From contig CAUDEQ010000003.1 in the NCBI GenBank assembly GCA_958448635.1, positions 1 to 62,079 of the forward strand: 62,079 nt of DNA. The letters are read 5' to 3'. The notes beneath the pieces are model-generated. The model was not told where the DNA came from, made no database searches, and worked only from the letters and a program-made list of their open reading frames with translations. The stretch's first letter is position 1, and every line of letters starts with the position of its first letter. This document shows, one piece after another, positions 8,170-16,875 of this stretch. A program made the translations under genes and the position numbers. The DNA is from an uncultured Bacillota bacterium (GTDB taxonomy: Bacteria > Bacillota > Clostridia > Peptostreptococcales > Anaerovoracaceae).

Positions 8170-9416
8170 CGTCTCATCATCCCTTCAAGATCAAAATCCT
8201 TACCTGTTACCGACGCTCCGCAATATGCGCTGCAGTCACCTATTATTTCAGCAGCCTTAAGTATATCATCCCCTGTGACCGCATCAAAGCCTCCCAACAC
8301 CTCCTCAGCCGTAAACACCTTGTTAAGAAGCAGCTGATTTTTGCCTATGGAAAACATCCTGCTGTTTATATTTTCAAGACCGAATATGTATGAGCTCTTG
8401 ACCTGTTCCTTTGCCATGGCCAGTTCTTCCTCCGTTACGCCCTTTTCCTTGATCTGCTGAAGCTCGTATTTAATAGCTTCAATGGTATCTTTTGCCTTTT
8501 CGTGGGCAACTCCCGCATAGATGCTGAAAAATCCCCAGTAGCTTGAGAACACATTCATTGAGCATACGGAATATGCCAGACCCTTTTCCTCCCTGATGTT
8601 CTGGAACAGTCTGGAGCTCATGCTTCCACCCAATATACTGTTCATAAGAACGAAGGCATAATATCTTTCATCGGCAAGGGATACTCCCGGTATCGCCATG
8701 CAGATATGAGTCTGCTCGATATCCCTTACCTTGACATCGAAGCTCTGCTTATACGGCTTCATCTCAAAGGACTCGGTGATCTTGTTTTCCCTGAGGCTGT
8801 TCAGCTTCTCTTCAAACAGTTCCTTTATCCTTTCCTCGTCAAAATTACCCGACACCGCTATCACTATGCTGTCACGGGCATATTTTTTATCGAGGTATCC
8901 CGTAAGCTTGCCTCTGTCTATTCCCGAAAGGCTCTCAGGAGTTCCCAGAATACTTCTTCCCAGAGGATTTCCACTGGATACCAGCTCTGAGATGGTATCA
9001 TAGACGTCATCATCAGGACTATCCTTCACCATCTTTATTTCCTCAAAGATTACTTGTCGCTCCTTATCCATTTCTTCAGAATCAAATCTGGAGCCTGTGA
9101 TCATGTCAATGAGGATCTCTGCACCCTGATAAATATTGGACGACAATGTCTTTATGTAATAGCATGTGGCTTCTTTTCCTGTAAAGGCATTGAACATGCC
9201 GCCTATTTTGTCCACGTCTGAAGCGATTTCCTTTGCCGTACGCTTATCGGTTCCCTTGAACATCATATGCTCTATAAAATGAGATACTCCCGATACATCA
9301 TTGCTTTCATCTGCAGCGCCTGCCTTTACCCATATACCTAAAGCTGCCGACTGCACATAGTCTGTTTTTTCCATAACCAGCGTAGTCTTGCAGCTTAACT
9401 TTACAATTTTTACCAT
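8166..9416 (-). CDS. M16 family zinc metallopeptidase (processing-protease type, YmxG-like)
   Basis: This 416-aa protein belongs to the M16B peptidases related to mitochondrial processing peptidase. The inverted zinc motif HFIEH lies in GVSHFIEHMMFKGT near residues 45-58, with the third ligand Glu expected in the conserved helix about 70 residues later. The second, inactive half carries the RxxY-like signature region (NIREEKGLAYSVCS). The protein is cytosolic, with no signal peptide. In Firmicutes a single-chain M16B protein is usually encoded near dut, pnp or dapG. The substrate is unknown. The start has AGAGG upstream. Confidence 0.9.
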   Translation of the reverse strand: MVKIVKLSCKTTLVMEKTDYVQSAALGIWVKAGAADESNDVSGVSHFIEHMMFKGTDKRTAKEIASDVDKIGGMFNAFTGKEATCYYIKTLSSNIYQGAEILIDMITGSRFDSEEMDKERQVIFEEIKMVKDSPDDDVYDTISELVSSGNPLGRSILGTPESLSGIDRGKLTGYLDKKYARDSIVIAVSGNFDEERIKELFEEKLNSLRENKITESFEMKPYKQSFDVKVRDIEQTHICMAIPGVSLADERYYAFVLMNSILGGSMSSRLFQNIREEKGLAYSVCSMNVFSSYWGFFSIYAGVAHEKAKDTIEAIKYELQQIKEKGVTEEELAMAKEQVKSSYIFGLENINSRMFSIGKNQLLLNKVFTAEEVLGGFDAVTGDDILKAAEIIGDCSAYCGASVTGKDFDLEGMMRR

Positions 9417-9472
9417 ATTGTTTTGCCTCTTTCTTTAATAATATTGTATTGTAACACAGAACGAAAACATTT

Positions 9473-9480
9473 CATATACT
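9473..9480 (+). promoter_or_regulatory. Possible sporulation-sigma -10 element upstream of the Cys-rich gene
   Basis: CATATACT, 57 bases before the start codon, resembles the -10 of mother-cell sigma factors (sigma-E and sigma-K begin CATA). I cannot identify a clear -35. The idea fits a spore-surface role for the gene, but the match is short. Confidence 0.25.
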
Positions 9481-9536
9481 GACAATAAACAATTTAGGAG
9501 AAATTCATAATCCAATACTGCCCTAAGGAGGTAAAA

Positions 9537-10553
9537 ATGAACTGTTTTTGTACAACACAAACCAATTCTGCCAGCGATTCATGCTGCCGTGCCAATGAAT
9601 TGTGCAGCTTCAGCGGAAATCTCGATGATGTGACTGCAACGCCAATATATGTACAGAGTGTATACGATGCTGTGAGATTCAATCTTCAGGGAATGCGTAC
9701 AGTACAGAATCTGAAATTCACGCCGTCGATCCCGTGCGGATGCTCCATAAGCCGCGTCATCGACATCAGGATCAAAAAAGTGTTCGATCCCGGCAACGCT
9801 TCAGACTGCAACAACCTGACCCTTGAGATGGAAACAGGTATTTCCGGAGCCAGCTTCGTCAACAACAGCTGCGGTGTAGTCGAAACCATCGGCCCTGACG
9901 GTGTGCCGTCTGAAAAGCTGCTGTTTGCCGACACCAGCGAGTGCGATTCCACAGGCTGCGGAACGCCTATATTCGGCACTCAGAATGCAAAGCTCTGGGG
10001 CAATGTCAACGTGTATATGGACATTGCCATATGCGACAGCTGCGGCAGAGAAAACTGCATGACACTTTGTGCAGAGCTCAATATCGCCAGACAGAACTGT
10101 CCGCTGGTACTTACCAATTTCTTCGAGCTGTGCATGCCTAGCACCAGCAATTCGGCATTTCTTCCAAGGCTTACCGAGCTTGCAAATGCAGGCTTCACCG
10201 CAAGACTTGCCACAAACAACGCTTCGCGTGATATCAGCATGAACAACAACGGAGAAATCACAGCCAATCTGATAATCGCCATCTGTATTACGGCAGAGAA
10301 AAAAATCACCGTGCCCGTACAGCTTTGCGTATTGTCGACAGGCTTTACCGATGTTCCTCTTCAGGAAAACGTGTCGGGTGTAATGACGTGTCCTGGCCTC
10401 TTTCCTGAGAGAAACGATGGTGCGAGCGATTCCTGTATTAATCAGGCTACGCCACAGCCTGGCGGTCAGAACTCATTCTGCGATCCTTGCAGCACAAGAA
10501 GCTGTGATGAGCCGGTCTGCGCATGCAGCGAGTATCCGCCGTCAACCTGCTGA
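9537..10553 (+). CDS. Cysteine-rich protein, probable spore or cell-surface structural protein
   Basis: This 338-aa protein has 27 cysteines (8 percent), clustered at both ends (MNCFC, SDSCC; then SFCDPC, RSC, PVCACS, STC) and in a central CDSCGRENC segment. The middle, about residues 35-290, has well-ordered hydrophobic and beta-like stretches (VYDAVRFNLQGMRTVQNLKF, ANLIIAICITAEKKITVPVQ). I have seen similar proteins in other Clostridia without a known function. There is no signal peptide or membrane helix, which fits assembly from the cytoplasm of the mother cell, as for coat proteins. The start follows a perfect AAGGAGG. The only plus-strand gene in this stretch, it ends in a strong terminator. 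Confidence 0.6.
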   Translation: MNCFCTTQTNSASDSCCRANELCSFSGNLDDVTATPIYVQSVYDAVRFNLQGMRTVQNLKFTPSIPCGCSISRVIDIRIKKVFDPGNASDCNNLTLEMETGISGASFVNNSCGVVETIGPDGVPSEKLLFADTSECDSTGCGTPIFGTQNAKLWGNVNVYMDIAICDSCGRENCMTLCAELNIARQNCPLVLTNFFELCMPSTSNSAFLPRLTELANAGFTARLATNNASRDISMNNNGEITANLIIAICITAEKKITVPVQLCVLSTGFTDVPLQENVSGVMTCPGLFPERNDGASDSCINQATPQPGGQNSFCDPCSTRSCDEPVCACSEYPPSTC

Positions 10554-10593
10554 TAGAGCCGGCAGATGCATATGCTCTGTGGAGCGATGCACA

Positions 10594-10628
10594 AAAAGAA
10601 CTCCGTACATATAGTGCGGAGTTCTTTT
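10594..10628. terminator. Bidirectional terminator
   Basis: AAAAGAACTCCG (10594-10605) pairs with CGGAGTTCTTTT (10617-10628). The A run on one side and T run on the other let it act for both convergent genes, the Cys-rich gene and the membrane-anchored orphan. Confidence 0.85.
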
Positions 10629-10635
10629 ATAATCA

Positions 10636-11580
10636 TTATTCAACTCTCTCAAGATTCACTTCCGATATTCCAAAGTCTGAACCTGTTGCAATTACTTTTA
10701 TTCTCACGGTTTCGCCCTCATTTCCGAAGATTCCCATATCGGATAAATCACCAACAGCATGTTCTGTTGTTACATCTGCATATCCAACAAAACAGTATGC
10801 TTTAGTTTGAGTTTTCTCACTTCTCATACCTCCTTTAGTCATTTCATAACGAGAGGGTGTGTCACCTGCACAAATTTTTGTTAATTCTATATTTTCACAT
10901 GATAGCTTGAGTTTATGCTCCATAAAATATTCATAAATTTTACTTCCAAAAAATTCATCCGCTCCACAGAAATATTCGGGGTCAGTAAGGTCTAAATCCA
11001 TCATGTCCATTTCATAAAAATCATCATATTTTTCTTCAAAATATTCGTCCTCCTCCCAATCAACACACGGGAATCGTCTGTCCTGTCTAAAAATATTATT
11101 CGTCTGGTGTCTAAACATATTTCCAATGTAATATGTTGTTTTATCTGGTATTTTTCTATAATTTGTATTTAAAAATGCCGCTGCATCTTCAATAAATATT
11201 TCTTTTGCATTTTTAGCTTCCATTCCGGATGTTGCTTCATAGTTTGATTTATCCGTTTGCCAAACTCTATTGATTAAAACTTCGTCTGATACTCCCGCAC
11301 CACCTTCTTGTAAAAAGAACATAGCATCGCTGTTTTCCATCGCATCGGCAACGGCTTCGACATTTTCTTTATATGTGGATTCCCAACCACCTTCATAAAT
11401 AACTCTCGTTTCAACAGGATAATCCACATCTTCTATTGCATATTTCTTTTCATATTCCGCAGGCAGATACACATTATTGTAATACATATATCCAAAAAGC
11501 CCTCCGCCTGCCAGAACTAAAATGACGATGGCACTTATAACCGCAGCCTGGACATTTACCTTGTTTTTCTTCTCGCTCAT
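10636..11580 (-). CDS. Membrane-anchored extracytoplasmic protein of unknown function
   Basis: I do not recognise this 314-aa protein. It has a short basic N-terminus (MSEKKNK), one hydrophobic helix (about residues 13-33, AAVISAIVILVLAGGGLFGY) and a long acidic soluble part rich in Asp, Glu, Tyr and Phe, so it is probably anchored with the bulk outside. The acidic run EEDEYFEEKYDDFYEMD lies near the middle. Codon use leans to A/T-ending codons more than in the neighbours, suggesting a foreign or fast-evolving gene. It stands alone between two terminators or hairpins. The start follows GGAGG in AAGGAGGAGGCC. Confidence 0.65.
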   Translation of the reverse strand: MSEKKNKVNVQAAVISAIVILVLAGGGLFGYMYYNNVYLPAEYEKKYAIEDVDYPVETRVIYEGGWESTYKENVEAVADAMENSDAMFFLQEGGAGVSDEVLINRVWQTDKSNYEATSGMEAKNAKEIFIEDAAAFLNTNYRKIPDKTTYYIGNMFRHQTNNIFRQDRRFPCVDWEEDEYFEEKYDDFYEMDMMDLDLTDPEYFCGADEFFGSKIYEYFMEHKLKLSCENIELTKICAGDTPSRYEMTKGGMRSEKTQTKAYCFVGYADVTTEHAVGDLSDMGIFGNEGETVRIKVIATGSDFGISEVNLERVE

Positions 11581-11883
11581 GGCCTCCTCCTTGAAAGTAT
11601 TATCCAGTACGTCTTCTATATTCTACCATAAAGCTTCATTCAGCTTAATATATTTATCAGCAAAAGCTGCTTTCTTTTTTGATGTTTTTCATACAAAAAA
11701 AACTCCTTTCATCCACCGGCTTCAACCAATGAATAAAAGAAGTTTATAGGCTTGAATTCAAAAAGTTTATCGCTTTAAATATAGGTTTCTTTATTTATAA
11801 ACCTATAAAGCGTCTCTGCCGAAAGGCTTTTACTTTTTCTCATAAACTCTTAAATCAAGAAAATTCAACATATACAGGTTTCA
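11581..11883. other. Intergenic region with a large imperfect hairpin
   Basis: There is no ORF with a ribosome binding site. A long inverted repeat lies at 11771-11788 and 11799-11812: the parts CGCTTT/AAAGCG and ATAGGTTT/AAACCTAT pair, with AAAT bulged in one arm. It sits 72 bases downstream of the spo0A stop and may be its terminator, although the T run after it is weak. Upstream of it, A/T-rich sequence carries the leader of the orphan gene. Confidence 0.5.
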
Positions 11884-12678
11884 TCAGCTGACATGCCTTT
11901 CTATCCTGAGCTTGTCAGCTATTATGGCGATGAACTCGCTGTTTGTAGGCTTTCCCTTGTCGTTCTGCACAGTATATCCGAACAGTGAGTTTATGGTCTC
12001 AAGCTTCCCCCTGTTCCACGCCACCTCGATGGCATGTCTTATGGCACGCTCCACCCTGCTTGGCGTCGTCTTGTTGGCCTTGGCAATGGCCGGATACAGC
12101 TCCTTGGTAACTGCACCCAGCAGGTCAATATCCTCCACAACCATGATTATGGCATCCCGGAGATAATGATACCCCTTTATATGGGCAGGCACGCCTATTT
12201 CGTGAATTATGTTTGTTATCTCTATCTCTAGCTTCTTTGCCTCGTCCTCGCTGTCGCCTGTCAAAATCGCTCTGGCGTACTGCATCTTGCTATCTTCGTC
12301 ATATACACCTGCCAGTTGGTTTATCCTCTTCATGAGGACATCGAGATTGAATGGTTTTACTATGTAGTACTCCGCTCCAAGGCTAATTGCCTTCTGGGTG
12401 ATCGGTTCCTGTCCCACCGCTGATAAAACGATCGTTCTCGGATACTTTTCCAATTCCATGTTGTTGATTGTTTCCAGGACGCCTAACCCGTCAAGGTGAG
12501 GCATTATCATGTCTAGAACTAAAATGTCAGGCTGCTTCATATTAATGTAATCGATTGTTTTAATACCGTCGTGAGAAATAAAAACCAAATCAATATCTTC
12601 TTTTTCCCGGAAATAATCGACAAGGATGTCGCAGAATTCCCTGTTATCATCAGCGATACCAATTTTAATTTTTTTCAT
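11884..12678 (-). CDS. spo0A: Sporulation master response regulator Spo0A
   Basis: Spo0A is the transcription factor that commits the cell to sporulation when phosphorylated. The 264-aa protein has an N-terminal receiver domain with the acidic pair Asp10-Asp11, phosphoacceptor Asp56 (LVLDMIMP) and Lys in IVKPFN. The C-terminal DNA-binding domain has the Spo0A-specific helix SRVERAIRHAIEVAWNRG. The length is normal. The start follows GGAGG. It lies about 90 bases downstream of spoIVB on the same strand, the conserved spoIVB-spo0A order. A TGTCGAAAAA sequence like a 0A box lies at the end of spoIVB. Confidence 0.98.
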   Translation of the reverse strand: MKKIKIGIADDNREFCDILVDYFREKEDIDLVFISHDGIKTIDYINMKQPDILVLDMIMPHLDGLGVLETINNMELEKYPRTIVLSAVGQEPITQKAISLGAEYYIVKPFNLDVLMKRINQLAGVYDEDSKMQYARAILTGDSEDEAKKLEIEITNIIHEIGVPAHIKGYHYLRDAIIMVVEDIDLLGAVTKELYPAIAKANKTTPSRVERAIRHAIEVAWNRGKLETINSLFGYTVQNDKGKPTNSEFIAIIADKLRIERHVS

Positions 12679-12769
12679 TTTTTCCTCCTACAGTTTTCTA
12701 TTACATTCCACATAAATATTTTCAAATAACCAAATACTGCAATCAATACAAAATTGAATACAATTTGCT

Positions 12770-13843
12770 CTATTTTTCGACATCATCCGACTCTTCAAGC
12801 ATCCATTCTACAAAAATCCCGTATCCTCGCCTGGGATCATTGAGAAAAACATGTGTCACAGCGCCGATTATCCTGTCGTTTTGTATAATGGGGCTACCGC
12901 TCATTCCCTGAACTATGCCGCCGCACTCTTCTATCAGCTGCCTGTCGGTGACTCGTATTACCATACTTTTGTCATCCGGCTTGTTTTGAGAATTGATTTT
13001 TTCTATTTCGATTTCAAATCTTCTTATTTCATTGTCCTCAAGAGTGGATAAAATATACGCCTTACCCAGCTCAACCTGATCTCTCGTTCCCACTGCCAGC
13101 GGCTTGGTGTAGATAGGATTCTCCAACGGGTGATATGATGTACCGAAGACTCCGAATCTACAGTTTCTGACAAGACTTCCCAGAGGTTCGTTCTGATGAT
13201 AAAATATCCCCCTTATTTCTCCCGGCTCACCGTCCTTACCTTCCCTAACCTCCTGGACCTGTGACATGAAAAGACATCCTGTCTCCACAGAAAGTATTGA
13301 ATTTGTTTCAGGATCTACTATTCCGTGACCCAAAGCTCCAAAGGATGTATTTGCCGGGTCATAATATGTCAGAGTTCCTATCCCGGCTGTTTTATCCTTT
13401 ACCCATATGCCAAGCTTCATAAGATCATCCTCAGATGACTTTACCGGCTCTATATCAACATTGAATATCCTGTCGTTTCGCTTTATCTTCAGCGATATAG
13501 TTCCCACGGCACTGTTAACGATTTCCTGTACCTCCTCAGCTCTGAATACGGATTTTCCATTGACCTGAAGAATCATATCGCCTATCTGAAGGCCGCTGAG
13601 AAGACCGGGATTGATACGATTGCCTTCTTCGTCCTCTATTTCCTCAAGACCCACCACGAGTACGCCCTTGACGTCCATCTTTACACCTACCGACTGGCCT
13701 CCCGGAACGAGAACCTTTTCCGATACAACAGGTACAGATGCTGTGTCATCCCTTTCCGAAATGAGAGCGACTGCCGCCGCCATCATAAACATTATTCCGC
13801 ATAATATCAGAACACCCTTACGTGAATAGGTGCGTTTACTCAT
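12770..13843 (-). CDS. spoIVB: SpoIVB serine peptidase (S55)
   Basis: SpoIVB is secreted from the forespore and cleaves SpoIVFA, triggering pro-sigma-K processing in the mother cell. The 357-aa protein has one N-terminal membrane helix (about residues 10-28), a PDZ domain (about 95-155, GLLSGLQIGDMILQVNGKSV) and the S55 peptidase domain with His in GALGHGI, Asp in VIRVTDRQL and Ser in QGMSGSPII. Its ribosome binding site AGGAGG overlaps the stop codon of the BofC-like gene, so these two are translated together. spo0A follows. Confidence 0.97.
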   Translation of the reverse strand: MSKRTYSRKGVLILCGIMFMMAAAVALISERDDTASVPVVSEKVLVPGGQSVGVKMDVKGVLVVGLEEIEDEEGNRINPGLLSGLQIGDMILQVNGKSVFRAEEVQEIVNSAVGTISLKIKRNDRIFNVDIEPVKSSEDDLMKLGIWVKDKTAGIGTLTYYDPANTSFGALGHGIVDPETNSILSVETGCLFMSQVQEVREGKDGEPGEIRGIFYHQNEPLGSLVRNCRFGVFGTSYHPLENPIYTKPLAVGTRDQVELGKAYILSTLEDNEIRRFEIEIEKINSQNKPDDKSMVIRVTDRQLIEECGGIVQGMSGSPIIQNDRIIGAVTHVFLNDPRRGYGIFVEWMLEESDDVEK

Positions 13844-13853
13844 TCAATACCTC

Positions 13854-14285
13854 CTAGCTGTCAAAGTTTTCAAGGAATTTTCCCAGGTCTTCCTCAGTAT
13901 CAAGATACACTCCATCTCTGAACAGCTTCTGATCGTTTTCCGACAGAAGCTCGAACGGTATCGATGTTATGAGGTACAGCTCTTTCTTTTCCTTTTCGTC
14001 GCATATGAATACCTTGACCACACCGTCAACTTCTTCTATTAAATATGTTTTCTCAGCCTGTCGTGTGTCTGTCTCTTCTGTATTTTTTTCCTTGCTCTCT
14101 CTTTTTTCCTCTCTGTCAGATCCGTCCGTTTCATCTATTTTGACTTTTTGGACAGTATTTTCCGCCGGTGCTTTTTCAGCCCTGTCATTGAAATTGAGCC
14201 ATATTCCGAAGGCCAGCACAAAGACGCCCAGCACCGTTGCAATAACCCTGTTTCTGACTTTCTTCTTTCTTGTATTTCCAAACAT
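13854..14285 (-). CDS. BofC C-terminal-like membrane-anchored protein
   Basis: This 143-aa protein has one N-terminal membrane helix (VIATVLGVFVLAFGIWL, about residues 14-30), a charged Glu/Lys/Asp-rich linker (about 36-78) and a C-terminal domain (about 80-143). That domain reads YLIEEVDGVVKVF, then LYLITSIPFELLSENDQKLF, then a final LGKFLENFDS. This resembles the C-terminal domain of BofC, the protein that restrains SpoIVB in Bacillus. It is encoded directly in front of spoIVB, with the stop codon inside the spoIVB ribosome binding site, which supports a shared role. The N-terminal BofC domain is absent. Homology is from pattern memory and is not certain. Confidence 0.6.
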   Translation of the reverse strand: MFGNTRKKKVRNRVIATVLGVFVLAFGIWLNFNDRAEKAPAENTVQKVKIDETDGSDREEKRESKEKNTEETDTRQAEKTYLIEEVDGVVKVFICDEKEKKELYLITSIPFELLSENDQKLFRDGVYLDTEEDLGKFLENFDS

Positions 14286-14335
14286 TAATATTCACCTCAT
14301 AGCTATTATTATCAATAATTACCTGTTTATACTCA

Positions 14336-14377
14336 AAAGAAAAAAATAGCCGCCATGGACGCATATCCATGACGGCT
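14336..14377 (-). terminator. Terminator of the CLC channel gene
   Basis: AGCCGCCATGGA (14348-14359) pairs with TCCATGACGGCT (14366-14377) with one mismatch. On the minus strand it is followed by a T run interrupted once. It lies 38 bases after the channel gene stop. Confidence 0.82.
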
Positions 14378-14414
14378 GTTTTAACAGGCTCAATTCATAT
14401 TAATGATACCGGTA

Positions 14415-15671
14415 TTATTCCTCTCCATGCTCCACTACAACTGCAGGCGGAACAGGTATCTTCGATGCTATAAATGCAGAAATAAATATAGGTATTATAT
14501 ATGTCACAGGGAAGCACAGCAGCAGCACAGCAGCCACTGTGACAGGCTTTTTCATGATATAAGCATAAAGGGCAGCTATACATACTGCAACGGCAAAGGA
14601 GCCGTCAATACCTGTTATGAAGGCTATGCTGTAGCCCACCGTAAGTCCGGAAAAGATAATAGGGAAAATGCTGCCGCCCTTCCAGCCAAGGTTTATGCAT
14701 ACGTTTATGAGGAAAAGCTTTGCTACGGCTGTAAGAATCAGCGTTGCAGCTGAAAATTCAGCCCAGTGAACTGCCAGCTCTCCCATTTCATGCTCACCTG
14801 AGAACATGGAAAGCGGAAGAAAGTATCCGACTATAGCTACGATCAGACCTGCCAACATGCAGCTGATTATCCTGTGATTTTTTATCTTTTCTCCGATCAT
14901 AGTCGTTATTTTATTCACCGTAAGATAAAACAGAGCGAAGATCACCCCTGCTATCACCAGTGCCAGGAACCATTTCCACTGCTCTATTCCGTAGCTGTAC
15001 TCGGCATCGAACCTCGGCAGACCTGCGCCCTTGCCGAATATCATACCCAGCAGCTGCATTGCCAGCATGCCGCCAAGAACGCCCATTACATACAGAATAA
15101 TTCTCGATTTCTTGCTTACAAGCTTTGTCCTGTATTTCTCTTTTCTGTTATCGGGCTCCAGGTTGCCCGCTATACCAAATAACGGTGCATTGAATATCAC
15201 TCCAAGAGTTGCTGCAATACCTGTTTCTGTCAAGGCAGCAACTTCATCGCCCTTATCCTTCAATCTATCTCCCACGAAGCAGCATAAACCTGCTATAAGA
15301 CCTGATAATCCTGCTTCAGGTCCTAAGGCTCCGCCGAATATCAGCGGAAGCAAGGCGGCAACAGCTATAACAGGCAGATTGTTGTACGGATATCCTCCTG
15401 TAGCCTTGACCTTTCCCATTACCTGCTCCATATCATCAGGAAGTATTCCGTATTTTCGCTGCCACAGGCCTATTAGAAGACCTCCTATAAGGCAAACACA
15501 TATATTATACAGTATTGAATCGTTCATACCTGTATATTCGGGTATGAGCTCCCATACAAGGTCTATACCTATGGACATGACCCTCAGAACCACCCATACG
15601 ATGGCTCCCGAAAATGCTCCCAGTATCAGCGATAAAAAACCGAAAAGTATTATTTTTGCCGTTTTGTTCAT
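14415..15671 (-). CDS. CLC-family chloride channel or transporter
   Basis: This 418-aa integral membrane protein has about ten hydrophobic helices. The CLC selectivity motif is visible as GGALGPEAGLSG (about residues 113-124), where Glu is the gating glutamate of the GxGxE signature. NAPLFGIAGNLEP matches the second conserved region. There are no cytosolic CBS domains, as in short bacterial CLC proteins. Whether it is a channel or a proton-coupled exchanger cannot be read from sequence alone. It has its own terminator and lies alone on the minus strand. Confidence 0.87.
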   Translation of the reverse strand: MNKTAKIILFGFLSLILGAFSGAIVWVVLRVMSIGIDLVWELIPEYTGMNDSILYNICVCLIGGLLIGLWQRKYGILPDDMEQVMGKVKATGGYPYNNLPVIAVAALLPLIFGGALGPEAGLSGLIAGLCCFVGDRLKDKGDEVAALTETGIAATLGVIFNAPLFGIAGNLEPDNRKEKYRTKLVSKKSRIILYVMGVLGGMLAMQLLGMIFGKGAGLPRFDAEYSYGIEQWKWFLALVIAGVIFALFYLTVNKITTMIGEKIKNHRIISCMLAGLIVAIVGYFLPLSMFSGEHEMGELAVHWAEFSAATLILTAVAKLFLINVCINLGWKGGSIFPIIFSGLTVGYSIAFITGIDGSFAVAVCIAALYAYIMKKPVTVAAVLLLCFPVTYIIPIFISAFIASKIPVPPAVVVEHGEE

Positions 15672-15717
15672 ATTAACTGCTCCGATCCATCAATTTACCT
15701 TTCCAGTATAATACGAG

Positions 15718-16788
15718 TTATCCTATCTTGGCAATGATTTCTCTTTTTACTTTCTTAATTCTTTTAAAATCTATATTCCTGATATAATAGCTTTCCAGCA
15801 TATCGTGCAGCTCCTTGGCTGATTTTAGCATAGATACTGCTGCCTGTATATCCTCTCCGCTCTGAAGCTTCATCCTTTCATACGTATCACGAGCAAATCC
15901 CGTGAGCCGTTTTTCCGCCTCACAAGCATCCAACAGCAGACTATAATCTTCCGTTATCAATTCCCTGCCATGGTATTCGTTTACCGTAAATACAGCTATT
16001 CCCGCTTCCTCGGAAACGATATGCTCCAGCCTGATATCAGGCTTCATAGGGCAATAATATTCCTCAACATCGAATCCCCTGCAGGAAAGCTCATTTGACA
16101 GTCGCTTCAACGTATGATATGTGCCTGCACCTACAGGCGCCTTTACGATGAACACCCTGTCTATGTTCCTGCATAATGTTTCAACACTGCTTTTTACTCC
16201 TTCAGGCGTGATGGCTCCCGCAAAGAAACGTCTTACTTCTCCTCTTCCATTTACCTTTGAGTCCGATATCATAGCCTTGTGGATATCTAAGCTGACATCA
16301 CATACTACTTCTTCCAGTATACTCTCCATATGCTCATACAGCGAAGAAGCTCTCTTAAGATATACGTAGGCTGCTTTAAATCTCTCCGATATCATCTCGT
16401 TGCAGCTTATTATTTTATCTCTTTCCTTCCGTAGCCCCTCAGTATTCAGGAAATCACCCAGGTTAACTATCTCATCCACGGCGCCGGGATTTACGGGATC
16501 TATGATATGAGGCGCCGTACCGTCAACTATGGCAACGTTTCTGTCTTTAAGAAGCACTCCATCAAGGGAAGACGGGTCCGATGAACACCAGAAGCGATCC
16601 ACATTCTCGCCTTTTGAAATATAAAGCTCTGCCAGCTCCTTCATTAATGTTGACTTGCCTACTCCCGGACCGCCTTTAATGCAAAACAACTTTTGAGCTT
16701 TTCTTTGAGACAAAATATGGTTATAATATGAATGGAAGCCGAAGGGAGTATTTCCTCCCGGAAAGATATCTCTTATTGCGCTTTTCAT
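15718..16788 (-). CDS. Clostridial ATPase with tandem P-loop domains (second degenerate)
   Basis: This 356-aa protein matches a conserved hypothetical ATPase family of spore-forming Firmicutes. The first P-loop is intact: CIKGGPGVGKSTLMKELAEL (about residues 36-55). The second half begins with VFIVKAPVGAGTYHTLKRLS (about 212-231), which aligns with a second Walker A but lacks the Lys before the Thr/Ser. The N-terminal domain has a conserved DRFWCSSDPSSLDGVLL segment. The substrate is unknown. The start follows GGAGG (AGGAGGTGTTTAA). Confidence 0.7.
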   Translation of the reverse strand: MKSAIRDIFPGGNTPFGFHSYYNHILSQRKAQKLFCIKGGPGVGKSTLMKELAELYISKGENVDRFWCSSDPSSLDGVLLKDRNVAIVDGTAPHIIDPVNPGAVDEIVNLGDFLNTEGLRKERDKIISCNEMISERFKAAYVYLKRASSLYEHMESILEEVVCDVSLDIHKAMISDSKVNGRGEVRRFFAGAITPEGVKSSVETLCRNIDRVFIVKAPVGAGTYHTLKRLSNELSCRGFDVEEYYCPMKPDIRLEHIVSEEAGIAVFTVNEYHGRELITEDYSLLLDACEAEKRLTGFARDTYERMKLQSGEDIQAAVSMLKSAKELHDMLESYYIRNIDFKRIKKVKREIIAKIG

Positions 16789-16875
16789 TTAAACACCTCC
16801 TGATTATCATATGCAATGATATATTCGGTTTGTTAAAAAGCAAAATACTCACTTGATAACTGAAAGGGAACACAT

